Shown here: positions 19,806 through 28,390 of the stretch, one piece after another
How the letters are laid out: each line of letters opens with the position of its first letter
Position numbering within the stretch: position 1 is the first letter of the stretch
Assembly (NCBI GenBank): GCA_036960305.1
Contig: JBALWA010000010.1
Location: forward strand, 1 to 64,000
Direction: 5' to 3'
Source of the DNA: JBALVT01 sp036960305
GTDB lineage: Bacteria; Pseudomonadota; Gammaproteobacteria; Pseudomonadales; Halieaceae
Length of the DNA stretch: 64,000 nt
Notes under the pieces: model-generated
Seen by the model: only the letters and a program-made list of their open reading frames with translations
Databases searched by the model: none
Told to the model about the DNA's origin: nothing
Position numbers and translations under genes: made by a program

Positions 19806-21250
19806 GTAACTTTGATGTGCCGCTGTTTATCCGCGGCAAACTTATTCAGGACAACTGGGTAGAATTCGGCGGTCGCGGTACAGGAAGCGCGTTCAGGGCC
19901 CCTGATATTCATCAGTATATCGACGAATTGCCCCTGAAAAGCCCAATGGCCATGGCCGATCTCTACGATGTCTCATTCGAGGAAATTCTCGACGTATTGG
20001 AGCAGCTCGGCGCGGCGCTGGATTTCGAAACTAACCCCTATATCAGGGAGGCCTATGAAGCGGGGTTGGTCGCAGCGAACTACCCGCCGGAGATCCTCAA
20101 GAGCAGCTACATCCAGCTGCCCATGGTGTTTAATCGCGAGTCGATTCGCGAGATTGCTGAGCAGCGCATTGGTATTGACTACCTGGAGGGCTGGGTTAAC
20201 CAGACCCTGGCAGATGGCAGGGACCTAAGGGTGCGCGCTTTTGGTGCTCGCGCACTGCATATTCCCGCGGGCAACGGTGGCCTGGTTTCGGCCATTACAA
20301 TTATCCGTAATGTGATTACCCGCAGTGACGCCATTATCAAGGCACCTTCGAACGACCCGCTGACCGCCATGGCAATCGTGCGCACTTTATACGACATCGC
20401 CCCGGATCACCCGATCACCAAACACCTGTCAGTGGGATACTGGAAGGGTGGAGACACGGTACTGGAAGAGAAACTCTATCAACCTCAAAACATCGAAAAA
20501 ATTGTTGCCTGGGGCGGCTTTGCGTCGGTGAAACATGTCACCCAGTACATTCAGCCCGGTGTCGAGTTGATATCACTGGACCCCAAGCGCAGTGCCACGA
20601 TTATCGGCCCAGAGGCATTTGAAAGCGAAGAGACTTTGCACCACGTGGCTTCCCGCCTGGCTTGTGATATTGGCGTGGCCAATCAGGAGGCCTGCGCCAG
20701 CGCCCGGGTTGTTTACGTACTCTGTGGTACCGACGATGCTGGCTTGGCGAACATCAACCGCCTGGGTGAGTTGACGTACGAGAAGCTGATGGGGCTGCCA
20801 GCGTACATTACGTCCAAACCCAAGACTTTTAATCGAGACCTGGCAGAGCATTTGGACGCCACCCGCATGGATGATACGTTTTATCGGATTATAGGCGGTG
20901 AAGACCTGGAAGGCGCTATCATCGTCTCGCAGTTTGATGAGCCGGTTGATTACTCTTCCATGTTGTCCGGGCGTGTCGCTAACCTTGTGCCAGTCGACAG
21001 TATAGAAAAAGTTACCGCTGCGGTTACCGCGCTGACGCAAACCGTGGGTATCTACCCGGAGAGTTTAAAGGAACAGCTGCGAGATACATTACCGCTATTC
21101 GGGGCGCAGCGCATGACCTCGCTGGGGTATGCCTGCTCGCCCACGACGGCCATGCCTCAGGATGCTATTGAGCCGCTGCGACGGATGTGCAAGTGGATAG
21201 TGGAAGAGACCTGTGACCCTGACAAGGTCTATCCACTGTGGGGCGAATAG
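19802..21250 (+). CDS. LuxC-like acyl-CoA / acyl-protein reductase
   Basis: A 482-residue protein of the LuxC family, related to aldehyde dehydrogenases, which reduces an activated acyl group to an aldehyde with NADPH. The active-site context NQEACAS places the likely catalytic nucleophile at C298, matching the conserved LuxC cysteine. The stretch LHIPAGNGGLVSAITIIRNV (152-171) is in the nucleotide-binding region. It starts with GTG overlapping the LuxE-like stop. Together the two proteins form a fatty-acid or carboxylate reductase complex. Without luciferase the aldehyde is probably a metabolic intermediate rather than a light substrate (inference). Confidence 0.87.
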   Translation: MSNFDVPLFIRGKLIQDNWVEFGGRGTGSAFRAPDIHQYIDELPLKSPMAMADLYDVSFEEILDVLEQLGAALDFETNPYIREAYEAGLVAANYPPEILKSSYIQLPMVFNRESIREIAEQRIGIDYLEGWVNQTLADGRDLRVRAFGARALHIPAGNGGLVSAITIIRNVITRSDAIIKAPSNDPLTAMAIVRTLYDIAPDHPITKHLSVGYWKGGDTVLEEKLYQPQNIEKIVAWGGFASVKHVTQYIQPGVELISLDPKRSATIIGPEAFESEETLHHVASRLACDIGVANQEACASARVVYVLCGTDDAGLANINRLGELTYEKLMGLPAYITSKPKTFNRDLAEHLDATRMDDTFYRIIGGEDLEGAIIVSQFDEPVDYSSMLSGRVANLVPVDSIEKVTAAVTALTQTVGIYPESLKEQLRDTLPLFGAQRMTSLGYACSPTTAMPQDAIEPLRRMCKWIVEETCDPDKVYPLWGE

Positions 21251-21288
21251 CGCCTGAAAACGGCACCGACTTCTCTCACTGACCCCAC

Positions 21289-23019
21289 TTACTCCTCCGT
21301 TTCGGAGATCGCATCGTACGTTACCCGACCATTCATCATGGTCAAAAGGGCTTTTGCGCTGTGAATACTGTGGGGCTCCATCTCGAACAAATTATCGCTC
21401 AGCACAACCAGGTCCGCCTGCTTGCCGACCTGTAAGGATCCCACCTGTTCTTCCAGGCGCAGCTGCCAGGCGGCGTCCAGGGTATAGGCGCGAATTGCCT
21501 GTTCCAGGGTCACGCGCTCATCAGCGGGGGGCTGCACTGCGAAAGTCTTGTCCCCCGGTGGCTGACGGGTCATGGCCATCTCAATATTGAACAGGGGATT
21601 GAGAGCATCCTGGCCAATCCAGACGGCGGGGTAGTCACTGCCGAAGGTGATGCGCGCGCCAGCTTCCCTAATACTGCGCATCGGATACATCTGCTCAAAC
21701 CGCTCCCGTCCCGTAAATTCCAGCGCTATATCGTCGTACAAATACCAGCTGGGGGTGGACTGGGCGACTACATTCAATTCGGCAAAGCGCGTTACATCCG
21801 CCGGATTCACGATCTGTAGGTGGCACATAGTAAACCGGGATTGACTGCCCGCAACTTCCTCGCGTACCTGTTCGACCATGTCGAGTGCCCAGCGCACAGC
21901 ACCGTCTCCCAGGGCATGCATGTGTACATCCATATCGACTCTGGCGGCCTCCATCACTACCCGCGCAGTGGGCGCTTTTGGAATCTGGGGGCGCGTGGTG
22001 TTCTGCGCCTGGCCTTCCCAGGGGGCCAGCATCAGGGCTGATTTGTTTTCCACTGTCCCATCCAGGGACAGCTTGAGCACCCGGTAGTCATAGAGCTCAG
22101 AATGGTATTGTTGGTGACGTTTCTGTACGTGTTCGACAGCGGTGGGTAGCTGCTCCTGTAGGTTTACGTAGTGAGAGGCGACGACTCTGAGGGGTAATAT
22201 CCCCTGCTGCCGAGAGGCTTCCAATACAGCAACGGCCACCTCTTCACTCATCAGATTACCGGCATCGAATGCGGCGGTGATACCCAGCGAGGGCAACAGC
22301 GGGAAAAGCACACTGGTCGCAGATTCGTATCGTTCCTTGTTGAAGACGCCAAGGGCATCGGCCACTGGCTGGAAGGCGCCTTTTTCCACCAGCCAGCCCG
22401 TGGGGTCACCATTTTTGTAACGTTTGTAATAGTGGGAGCCCGGCACCGGGTCGGCTGTGTTTTTATCGATGCCAAGTTCTCGCAAGACCTTGCTGTTCAC
22501 CCAGGCTGAATGAAAACCCTCATCGATGATAAAAACACGTCGGTTCGGTATCAGTGCATCCAGGTCTGCTGCGGTAGGCCCCAACTCACCAAAGGCTGGT
22601 GCGAGAAAGCCAGAACCAAAAATGAGTTTCTGCTCGGGGTAACTCGCAGCGTATTTCCCGATGGCCGCAAGCGCTTCGGGTTTACTCATTTCCGGTGTCA
22701 GTTTCAGCGCCTCGGCCTGGGCAAGCCCATCTCCAATGTGCATGTGGGTTTCGATAAAACCCGGTAGCAGCAGGCGGCCATCCAGATCGGTTACCGTGGT
22801 GTTCTCACCTTCCAGGTTTGACGCATCGGCACTGTTTCCCACGTAGATAATTTCATCGCCGCGTACGGCGAGGGCCTCGGCCCAGGGTTGGGAGTCATCA
22901 AGAGTATAGATACGCCCGTTAACGAATATCCGGTCTGCGGGTTCAACAGTCCGTTTTTCCTGCGCCGGGCTACAGGCCATAAGCCCCGCCAGAATAAGTG
23001 GCAGTAGGTTTCGTATCAC
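21289..23019 (-). CDS. Amidohydrolase-3 family lipoprotein (YtcJ-like)
   Basis: A 576-residue metal-dependent hydrolase with the lipobox LMAC (Cys16), so it is a lipoprotein exposed to the periplasm. The metal-binding signature GFIETHMH (His92, His94) follows the N-terminal beta-sandwich. Later blocks such as DVHMHALGDGAVRWALD and ITFGSDYPAVWIGQDALNP are typical of the YtcJ/amidohydrolase-3 family, which hydrolyses amides or related bonds in small molecules. It is followed on the same strand by nothing close, and preceded 40 bases upstream by the CMD-family gene, with which it may form an operon. The substrate is unknown. Confidence 0.9.
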   Translation of the reverse strand: MIRNLLPLILAGLMACSPAQEKRTVEPADRIFVNGRIYTLDDSQPWAEALAVRGDEIIYVGNSADASNLEGENTTVTDLDGRLLLPGFIETHMHIGDGLAQAEALKLTPEMSKPEALAAIGKYAASYPEQKLIFGSGFLAPAFGELGPTAADLDALIPNRRVFIIDEGFHSAWVNSKVLRELGIDKNTADPVPGSHYYKRYKNGDPTGWLVEKGAFQPVADALGVFNKERYESATSVLFPLLPSLGITAAFDAGNLMSEEVAVAVLEASRQQGILPLRVVASHYVNLQEQLPTAVEHVQKRHQQYHSELYDYRVLKLSLDGTVENKSALMLAPWEGQAQNTTRPQIPKAPTARVVMEAARVDMDVHMHALGDGAVRWALDMVEQVREEVAGSQSRFTMCHLQIVNPADVTRFAELNVVAQSTPSWYLYDDIALEFTGRERFEQMYPMRSIREAGARITFGSDYPAVWIGQDALNPLFNIEMAMTRQPPGDKTFAVQPPADERVTLEQAIRAYTLDAAWQLRLEEQVGSLQVGKQADLVVLSDNLFEMEPHSIHSAKALLTMMNGRVTYDAISETEE

Positions 23020-23059
23020 CGGTTAATCTCCCTGGGTAATCAGATTATTGTGTCTAGCT

Positions 23060-23686
23060 TCAATTCACGTCTTTGCTAAAACGTTCTGAAGCTGCGAGAA
23101 ACGACGCTTGGTCCGTATGCGCAGTAATGCGTTCCAGCACATGCGCATCCAGGGCCAGGCCCCAGGTTTTTATCATTCCCGCCAGAATGAGATACATGCC
23201 GTGAATGGCAATTAAATCCATGATCTGGGCGTTGCTGCAATGCTGTTCCAGTATCGCCAATGTGTCGGCTTGAATGACGTGGCCGCGCGTGAGTTCATCG
23301 ACCGCACGCAGGAGGGCGGCATCCTCAACTGACCAGTGTTCGTGGGTATCGGGTACTAGTACGCGTTGTATTTCATCGATGTTAATGCCCACGGTGAGTG
23401 CCCGGTCCACATGCGAGCCCCATTCATACCAGCTCTTCATGTGCACCCCGACTCGAAGAATCAGCAGTTCTGCTTTGCGGGGCCCCAGAGTGCCTCCGCT
23501 GACCGAATGATTTCTGAAGGTCCACCAGGCGTTTAACAAAGCCGGGTTGTTAGCCATCAACTTGTGCACATTGATTGGCTTGCCGTTCATATCATTGGCG
23601 ATCGCAGAAAGTTCCTGCGGCCACTGGGCTACATCGACAGGGGTCGGTCGGTGGCTTGATTCATTCTGTGCCGATGGATTAGTCAT
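23060..23686 (-). CDS. Carboxymuconolactone decarboxylase family protein
   Basis: A 208-residue all-alpha protein of the CMD/AhpD superfamily (core LGPRKAELLILRVGVHMKSW, then EWGSHVDRALTVGI). AhpD enzymes have a CxxC redox pair; here the equivalent region reads SWYEWGSH with no cysteines. A peroxidase-reductase role is therefore unlikely and a decarboxylase, dehydratase or unknown role is more likely. The ATG at 23686 is used; an extension to a TTG at 23746 is possible. It lies 40 bases upstream of the amidohydrolase gene and 81 bases after the serine-hydrolase gene. Confidence 0.85.
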   Translation of the reverse strand: MTNPSAQNESSHRPTPVDVAQWPQELSAIANDMNGKPINVHKLMANNPALLNAWWTFRNHSVSGGTLGPRKAELLILRVGVHMKSWYEWGSHVDRALTVGINIDEIQRVLVPDTHEHWSVEDAALLRAVDELTRGHVIQADTLAILEQHCSNAQIMDLIAIHGMYLILAGMIKTWGLALDAHVLERITAHTDQASFLAASERFSKDVN

Positions 23687-23767
23687 GATAGCTTTCTTGA
23701 ATGCCTCGGGTGGGTCGAGGTTACTAAGATGTAGCGCATCCTTCAAGCCGGTAGATACAGCCGTAGG

Positions 23768-25057
23768 CTACCGCACTCTATGGTAAACCGGCACATCGCT
23801 CTCCATATCGACAATAGGCTCGCATTCTGCCGATATCGCCCCTAGCAGGGCTGGCAGGCTCTTGAGATGTGGTCCCAGCGTCAATTTGCCAGTATTCATC
23901 AAACTGACGGAGATATCCCGCTGTGGGTCCGCCCAGCAAAAGATATTAGAGTATCCAAGATGGCCGTAGGCGTATTGCGTCCCCTTGCCGTACATACCCA
24001 TGGGGGAGCCGCCCAGCATAAACCCGGCGCTGTAACGCATGGGCAGCATCAGGGTTCTATCCAGTTCGGACTTGCCCAGAGGCCGCACCGCTCTGTGCAC
24101 AGTCAGTGGATCCAGGATCTGCTTGCCCTGCCAGCGACCGTGGTTCAACAGCATTTGATAAAATCGGCTGACTTCCTCCGCCGTACCGAAAAGGTTCGCC
24201 GAGGGAATGATGCTGCTGTAGAAGCGCGGGTCATTGGTCATTTCCACAGCCATGTCCGGGTGCGCACCCAGCACGCTGGTGAGCGCCTTATTGAGCAGCG
24301 CACTGTCCAGGCCGGTGATGGTATTAATGGCCACGCCTGCCTGATCACGCTTGGTCAGGCCATAACGGAAATACCGCATGCCCATTGGCTTGCGGATATA
24401 TTTGTCCAGGTACTGCTGTGCGTTAAGCCCGGTAGTGACTCTGATCAATTCATTGACGATAAAACCGCCGGTGATCGCGTGGTAGGCCTGAAATTTGGCC
24501 TGGTGATCGTTTGGCTTCGCCTCGCAGATCAATTTCAGCGCAGCGTCATGGTCATAGAGCATGTCGAGTTCAACGCCCTCGGGGACAGTTGGCACACCGC
24601 CTCTATGCGCCAATAACTGGTGTATGGTGATGCTGCCCTTGCCTTTGGCGGCAAAGGCCGGAATATAGTAGCTGATAGGGTTCAGCAGGTTGATTTTTCC
24701 CTGTTCCGCCAGCAAATGTACTAACACGGCACTGACCGCCTTGGATGCCGAAAAAAGGCAAATGGGGGTATTTACCGAGGCGACCTTCCCCTCATGGGAG
24801 TGCCCCAGGCTGCGATTGAGGAGTATTTCACCCTGACGGCGTAGACACAGGGATAACAGGGGATAGACACCGCTGCGGTACAGGTTTTGGCAGGCCCCCC
24901 ATATCCTGTCCAGAGAATCGGGGTCGAAGTCTATGCTCTGGGGATCAACTTCCCCCGCGCTATCGACGTCAGTCAGCGGTGACAGGTCGTCTGCTACGTC
25001 GATTGTGCGAAACAGTTGTTGGAAGTAGTCCTGACGACGTTGAGCAAACATTCCCAT
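23768..25057 (-). CDS. Class C beta-lactamase-like serine hydrolase (esterase family)
   Basis: A 429-residue serine hydrolase of the beta-lactamase/EstB family. The catalytic SxxK motif is SASK in CLFSASKAVSAVLVH, and a YHA tripeptide (AYHAITGGF) replaces the usual YxN. A C-terminal HLGYSN stretch is in the position of the KTG/HxG motif. There is no signal peptide, so it is probably a cytosolic esterase or carboxylesterase rather than an antibiotic beta-lactamase. The ATG at 25057 has an AGGG site; GTG at 25114 would add 19 residues. It leads a minus-strand group with the CMD and amidohydrolase genes. Confidence 0.88.
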   Translation of the reverse strand: MGMFAQRRQDYFQQLFRTIDVADDLSPLTDVDSAGEVDPQSIDFDPDSLDRIWGACQNLYRSGVYPLLSLCLRRQGEILLNRSLGHSHEGKVASVNTPICLFSASKAVSAVLVHLLAEQGKINLLNPISYYIPAFAAKGKGSITIHQLLAHRGGVPTVPEGVELDMLYDHDAALKLICEAKPNDHQAKFQAYHAITGGFIVNELIRVTTGLNAQQYLDKYIRKPMGMRYFRYGLTKRDQAGVAINTITGLDSALLNKALTSVLGAHPDMAVEMTNDPRFYSSIIPSANLFGTAEEVSRFYQMLLNHGRWQGKQILDPLTVHRAVRPLGKSELDRTLMLPMRYSAGFMLGGSPMGMYGKGTQYAYGHLGYSNIFCWADPQRDISVSLMNTGKLTLGPHLKSLPALLGAISAECEPIVDMESDVPVYHRVR

Positions 25058-25316
25058 GTGGGACCCTATTGGCTGATTATCTAGGAGACCAATCATATAA
25101 CAGGCCTGAGCCACGTGCTTGATTTAGCGCAATTGAAGCGCTATTCAAGTCGACAATTCATATCCGGGTTTTCCTGAGAAGCAGTGTGCAGGTGCCCGCG
25201 TCATGGGGCTTTGGCGACAATCGACTAGCGCGTGTCCTGTGTCGAAAACGGATCAAGTCATTGCGGTTTGCAATCTTTGACGTTATTCTTTTATCTGTTA
25301 TGGAGGAGAGTAGGCA

Positions 25317-25673
25317 GTGCGCGCTCGCGGTGTTCATTTGATGTTGGTCTTGTTGATGCTGGTTCAGCCGGTAGCGACACTGGCGTCTGCCTGCGAAAAA
25401 CTCCAGAGCATAAATGAATCCGTTGTAACACCTGCCACTGAGCATGCATCCTGCCATGATCAATCGGTGACGCCCAAGAACGAAGCCACCAATTGCCTCT
25501 CTTGTGACGCTGGTGCGGGATGCTCTTCTGGTTGCACGGTAACTGCGTCGGTAATCTCTGTTACACCTTATAGCGGTGTGGCGCCTTATCATGCTGGTCT
25601 TCCCGTAGACGGGCAATTTTCTCTCATCTCGAATCGTTCCCCAGGGCTATTCCGCCCACCCCGACAAAGCTAA
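25317..25673 (+). CDS. Small secreted Cys-rich protein heading the Cus-type operon
   Basis: A 118-residue protein starting at GTG with a strong GGAGGAG site. A signal peptide (about residues 6-24, ending in TLASA) is followed by a mature domain with six cysteines: C26, C46, the pair C60/C63, C69 and C73, together with H43 and H47. That pattern is suited to binding soft metals or forming disulphides. It precedes the CusCBA-like genes by 97 bases. Short Cys/His-rich exported proteins are common at the head of heavy-metal RND operons, but no function is established for this one; a periplasmic copper/silver-binding or sensing role is inferred. An opposite-strand ORF here is rejected. Confidence 0.75.
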   Translation: MRARGVHLMLVLLMLVQPVATLASACEKLQSINESVVTPATEHASCHDQSVTPKNEATNCLSCDAGAGCSSGCTVTASVISVTPYSGVAPYHAGLPVDGQFSLISNRSPGLFRPPRQS

Positions 25674-25729
25674 TTTCCTTGCGGTAAATCCCGCTGATCG
25701 AGTCCAACTTTTGGGCTTTTCCTTTTGAC

Positions 25730-25752
25730 CCGTCTGGCAACACCCCAGACGG
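25730..25752 (+). other. 8-bp perfect hairpin between Cys-rich gene and cusC-like gene
   Basis: CCGTCTGG (25730-25737) pairs with CCAGACGG (25745-25752) around a 7-base loop, 18 bases before the ATG of the TolC-family gene. It has no T run. It may stabilise, process or attenuate the transcript, giving the first gene a different dose from the pump genes. Confidence 0.45.
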
Positions 25753-25770
25753 TAATTGAACGTGGAAATT

Positions 25771-27084
25771 ATGAACAATCGATACATGCTTGCGCGAATA
25801 ATTCGCTGCGGTCCCCGATGGGGCATATTACTTCTTTTGGGGGTGGGTGGCTTGGTTCAGGCTGAAGCAACGCCAGGGCCATCATTGAGTCTTACTGACG
25901 CGCGTTCGATTGCCGTGGAGAACAACCCTGGCCTGGCGGAGATGCAAGCGCGCTATGAGGCACTCACGCATATTGCGCCGCAGCAGGGTTCGCTGCCGGA
26001 TCCCGTCGTGAGCCTGAACGCCATGAATCTGCCGTGGAATTCCTTCGATCTCAATCAGGAGAATATGACCCAGATACAACTGGGGGTCAGTCAGATGTTC
26101 CCCTTCCCCGGCAAGCTCTCACTGCGAGAGGACGTTGCACTGTTCGAGGCTGAGGCGGCGCTGTTCTCTGTAGAGGAGATGCGCCTGAATCTGGATAGGA
26201 ATGTCACCGTAACCTGGTGGGAAGTATATTTCCTTGATCGATCCCTGGAGACGATCAAACGGAACCAGGCTTTACTCAGGCAGTTTGTGGAGGTCGCGGA
26301 AACCAAGTACGCCGTGGGGAAGGGCTTACAACAGGATGTGCTGCTGGCCCAGCTGGAGTTATCCAAGCTGCTGGATCAGGAGATTCGCCTGAACACCCTG
26401 CGAGCGCATCGTGCCATACGGCTGAATGTATTGATGGACCATTCACCGGAAATGCCGGTCACGCTGCCCGTAATGATGCCGCATCCTACGGAGTCGATTG
26501 CTGCAGAGCCCCTGCTGTACCAGCGAGCGACAGGCAGTCGGCCGATTCTCAGGCAAGAAGAAGCAGCGATAAGCGCTTCGGAATCCCGGTTGGCATTGGC
26601 GAAAAAAGACTACTACCCGGATTTCAAGCTGGGCGTCGCTTACGGCAATCGGCAGGACAATGTGTTGGGGCAGCACCGTGACGACTTTCTCTCCGTCATG
26701 CTTAGCATGAATATACCGCTTTACGCGGGCTCCAAGCAGTCAGAGGCCGTTGAGCAACGGACGCGAGAGTTGGCGAAAAACCGCTACTCCCTGGTCGATC
26801 AAAGAAACCTGGTCTTTGAGTCGATAGCAATAGCATCGGCAGACCATCAGCGGGCGACGGATCAGGTCAGCCTCTATGGGGAGGGTATTGTGCCTCAGGC
26901 AAGGCAAACTGTTGAATCCATGTTAGCGGGTTATCAAGTTGATCAAGTGGATTTCTTGAACCTGGTGCGCAGTCAGGTGACCTTACTGAATTACGAATTA
27001 CAGTACTGGAAAGCGTTCACGGAAGTTAATCAATCATTGGCCAGACTACGCGCAGCGGTCGGTGAGGAGAATATCTATGAGTAA
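25771..27084 (+). CDS. TolC-family outer-membrane channel of Cus-type efflux (CusC/CzcC-like)
   Basis: A 437-residue outer-membrane efflux protein. A signal peptide (about residues 15-37, GILLLLGVGGLVQAEA) is followed by two outer-membrane-efflux repeats rich in coiled-coil heptads. The first opens with LTDARSIAVENNPGLAEMQARY and the second includes RPILRQEEAAISASESRLAL. It forms the exit duct for the adaptor and permease encoded directly downstream, and its stop overlaps the adaptor start. ATG 25771 is preferred over a TTG five codons upstream because it gives a cleaner signal peptide. Confidence 0.9.
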   Translation: MNNRYMLARIIRCGPRWGILLLLGVGGLVQAEATPGPSLSLTDARSIAVENNPGLAEMQARYEALTHIAPQQGSLPDPVVSLNAMNLPWNSFDLNQENMTQIQLGVSQMFPFPGKLSLREDVALFEAEAALFSVEEMRLNLDRNVTVTWWEVYFLDRSLETIKRNQALLRQFVEVAETKYAVGKGLQQDVLLAQLELSKLLDQEIRLNTLRAHRAIRLNVLMDHSPEMPVTLPVMMPHPTESIAAEPLLYQRATGSRPILRQEEAAISASESRLALAKKDYYPDFKLGVAYGNRQDNVLGQHRDDFLSVMLSMNIPLYAGSKQSEAVEQRTRELAKNRYSLVDQRNLVFESIAIASADHQRATDQVSLYGEGIVPQARQTVESMLAGYQVDQVDFLNLVRSQVTLLNYELQYWKAFTEVNQSLARLRAAVGEENIYE

Positions 27085-28390
27085 GGCGATAGTAATGGTA
27101 GGCGCGTTGAGTCTGTCAATGGGTCTGGGCCTTGGCTACTTTATGTCGAATCAAAATAAGGTGACGCCGGCGGCGGAAAAAGAGAAAGGGGGAATTTTGT
27201 TCTATCGCAATCCAATGAATCCGGAAATAACCTCTCCGGTTCCCATGAAAGGCTCCATGGGCATGGACTATCTTCCGGTATTTGACGAATCGGACGGCGG
27301 CAGCGAGGTCGTCGGGACGGTGAGAATTGATCCCACCGTTCAATTCAACATTGGTATGCGCACGGCTATCGCTGAGCACCGGGGAATATCGCGGACTATT
27401 CGGGCAGTGGGGCGGGTGGACTATAACGAAGAGAAAATATTCCAGCTTCACCCAAAGGTCGATGGCTGGATTAAGGAGATTTTCGTAGACAAGACCGGCC
27501 AGCCCGTCAATCAGGATGACATACTGCTGGGCATCTATTCACCCAAACTGGTTTCTACTCAACAGGAATACTTACTGGCGCTTAAGAACCAGGAGGCTTT
27601 GAAAGATAGCCAGTTTGACGACATTCGTGCTGGAGCCGAGTCTCTGGTGGCAAGTTCCAGGCAGCGCCTGAGCCTGCTGGACGTGCCCGAGCACCAAATT
27701 CAGGAATTGGAAACAACCGGAGTTCTGAAGGAGAGCCTGCATATACATGCACCGGCCTCAGGTACCGTGATGAAAATTGGTGCGCGCGAGGGGCAATACG
27801 TCACGCCAGCGACGGAGCTTTATCGCATCGTCGATTTGAGTACCGTGTGGGTTTACGCTGATGTCTATGAGTACGAATTACCCTGGGTGAATGTGGGTGA
27901 TCCTGTCGAAATGACGCTTGCCAGCGTCCCCGGTGTTACCTTTCGTGGGGAGTTGTCGTACATCAACCCCTACGCCGAATCGAAAACACGCACGACCAAG
28001 ATCCGAGTAGTTTTCGACAATTCCCAGGCCTTGCTCCGTCCTGAAATGTTCTCAGAGGTGACGATTCAATCACAGCAGAAACTCGATCAAATCGTTGTGC
28101 CGGCGGAGGCGGTGGTCCGATCGGGTGCCTATAACCAGATCTTCGTTATGAAGGAACCGGGTGTCATCGAGCCCCGCAAGGTTACCTTGGGTATCGAGTC
28201 CTCCGGCTTTGTTGCGGTGATTGACGGGATTTCCGCAGGCGAGCGCGTTGTGGTGTCCTCGCAGTTTATGGTGGACTCCGAATCCAAACTCCGTGAGGCG
28301 ACGGCCAAAATGTTGAGCATGGGTGGGTCGCCGGTGGATTCTCCTGAAACGTCTGAAGCGAAACCCCATGCAGGAGAGCATTCAAAATGA
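27077..28390 (+). CDS. CusB-like periplasmic adaptor with heavy-metal-binding domain
   Basis: A 437-residue membrane-fusion protein. After an N-terminal signal/anchor (residues 5-24) there is a heavy-metal-binding domain at about 43-70 (YRNPMNPEITSPVPM, then GSMGMDYLPVF), the methionine-rich motif found in copper/silver adaptors. The lipoyl, hairpin and barrel domains follow (VDGWIKEIFVDKTGQPV near residue 128). Met-only ligands fit Cu(I)/Ag(I) delivery to the permease. It overlaps the channel gene by 8 bases and the permease gene by 4 bases, so the three are tightly coupled. Confidence 0.92.
   Translation: MSKAIVMVGALSLSMGLGLGYFMSNQNKVTPAAEKEKGGILFYRNPMNPEITSPVPMKGSMGMDYLPVFDESDGGSEVVGTVRIDPTVQFNIGMRTAIAEHRGISRTIRAVGRVDYNEEKIFQLHPKVDGWIKEIFVDKTGQPVNQDDILLGIYSPKLVSTQQEYLLALKNQEALKDSQFDDIRAGAESLVASSRQRLSLLDVPEHQIQELETTGVLKESLHIHAPASGTVMKIGAREGQYVTPATELYRIVDLSTVWVYADVYEYELPWVNVGDPVEMTLASVPGVTFRGELSYINPYAESKTRTTKIRVVFDNSQALLRPEMFSEVTIQSQQKLDQIVVPAEAVVRSGAYNQIFVMKEPGVIEPRKVTLGIESSGFVAVIDGISAGERVVVSSQFMVDSESKLREATAKMLSMGGSPVDSPETSEAKPHAGEHSK

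Noticed and set aside
18375..21250. Bioluminescence operon
   Set aside because: luxA, luxB and luxD are absent; only LuxE-like and LuxC-like genes are present, so light production is not supported.
25158..25616. Minus-strand open frame opposite the Cys-rich gene
   Set aside because: The Arg/His-rich translation has no domain, while the plus-strand frame has a strong ribosome-binding site and a signal peptide.
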